From Kineosporiaceae bacterium (GTDB taxonomy: Bacteria; Actinomycetota; Actinomycetes; Actinomycetales; Angustibacteraceae): 5,557 nucleotides of DNA. Shown one piece after another: positions 5,389 through 5,557 of this stretch. The position numbers and the translations under genes are program-made. Each line of letters starts with the position of its first letter. Within the stretch, counting starts at the first letter, position 1. The stretch is taken from assembly GCA_027345905.1 (NCBI GenBank), contig DAIETC010000135.1, positions 1 to 5,557 of the forward strand. The letters run 5' to 3'. The notes beneath the pieces were generated by a model, which saw only the letters and a list, made by a program, of their open reading frames with translations, had not been told where the DNA came from and ran no database searches.

Positions 5389-5493
5389 GGCCACTGGGGC
5401 ACCCCGCGGCCACCACAAGGCCGCAGGGTGCCCCAGTGGCCACGGGTGCGGCAAGAGGCTTCCCCAGTGGCCACGGGTGCGGCCACCGGGGCG
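5389..5493. repeat. Mixed-orientation cluster of the 23-bp REP-like palindrome, including a long hairpin
   Basis: A + oriented copy at 5389-5411 (one T-to-C difference) faces a minus-oriented copy at 5419-5441, which is the exact reverse complement of the copies at 4153-4175 and 4183-4205. Together they can form a 23-bp stem with one mismatch around the 7-nt loop ACCACAA. A third, degenerate minus copy lies at 5450-5472, its last 12 bases intact, and a 13-base + fragment at 5481-5493. A 22-bp stretch at 5431-5452 recurs exactly at 5462-5483 (31-bp period). The cluster separates the divergent AbiEi-like gene from the gene starting near 5517. Confidence 0.85.
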
Positions 5494-5516
5494 TCGCCGG
5501 CTGGGATGATGGCCCG

Positions 5517-5557
5517 ATGGTCTTCACCCTGCGGCGAGCGGACCCCAGCGGGGCAGT
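5517..5557 (+). CDS. Start of an unidentified gene, cut by the window end
   Basis: ATG at 5517 opens a frame reading MVFTLRRADPSGA to the window edge. Ten of the twelve following codons end in G or C, as expected for a real gene here; the competing frame from the ATGs at 5506 and 5509 has poorer third positions. GATGAT at 5505-5510 lies 6 nt before the ATG and could be a leaderless -10. Thirteen codons are too few to name a family. Confidence 0.35.
   Translation, partial: MVFTLRRADPSGA

Noticed and set aside
4247..5509. Long + strand open frame of about 420 codons opposite the AbiEi-like gene
   Set aside because: Its translation has no recognisable motifs, is Arg/Gln/Pro-rich as expected from antisense GC-rich DNA, and reads through the repeats at the right end. 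The minus strand gives clear family signatures.
5246..5527. N-terminal extension of the AbiEi-like protein to an upstream start
   Set aside because: The extra 94 residues are low-complexity Pro/Arg/Gly translated from the REP-like repeats; family similarity begins after the ATG at 5245, where a -10-like hexamer is well placed.

Overview
The window is very GC-rich chromosomal DNA. Its gene order is rimM, trmD, rplS, two tandem signal peptidase I genes, rnhB and a DUF2469 gene. This order, and DUF2469 itself, are typical of Actinomycetota. ATGA/TGATG start-stop overlaps and -10 hexamers placed so close to the ATG that the mRNA would be leaderless fit the same phylum. I cannot name the genus from this sequence.

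Layout. Positions 1-120 hold the last 39 codons of rimM. trmD follows with a one-base overlap (120-899). A 181-nt gap carries a 17-bp tandem duplication and the probable rplS promoter and leader. rplS (1081-1440) is followed by a hairpin terminator candidate. A probable leaderless promoter then drives lepB1 (1508-2227), which overlaps lepB2 (2224-2970). After a 64-nt gap comes rnhB (3035-3739), which overlaps the DUF2469 gene (3736-4059). Everything to this point is on the + strand and is ordinary housekeeping: 16S rRNA processing factor, tRNA m1G37 methyltransferase, ribosomal protein L19, removal of export signals, and removal of ribonucleotides or RNA-DNA hybrids.

From 4060 onward the window looks like accessory DNA. 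One minus-strand gene (4256-5245) encodes a 329-aa protein with an AbiEi-type winged-helix N-terminus and a DUF559/Vsr-like nuclease-fold C-terminus. No partner toxin gene is visible. A 23-bp GC-rich, REP-like imperfect palindrome occurs on both sides of it: three + oriented copies at 4103-4205, and a mixed-orientation cluster at 5389-5483 that includes a near-perfect 23-bp hairpin. Two of the left copies and one right copy are exact inverted repeats of each other. A new + strand gene probably begins at 5517 and runs off the window.

The best candidate for something undescribed is this REP-like family and its relation to the AbiEi-like gene. Both a mobile or REP-associated cassette and a plain convergent-gene spacer with terminator-like repeats fit the data. 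No RNA genes, CRISPR array, recognisable insertion sequence or origin of replication were seen.
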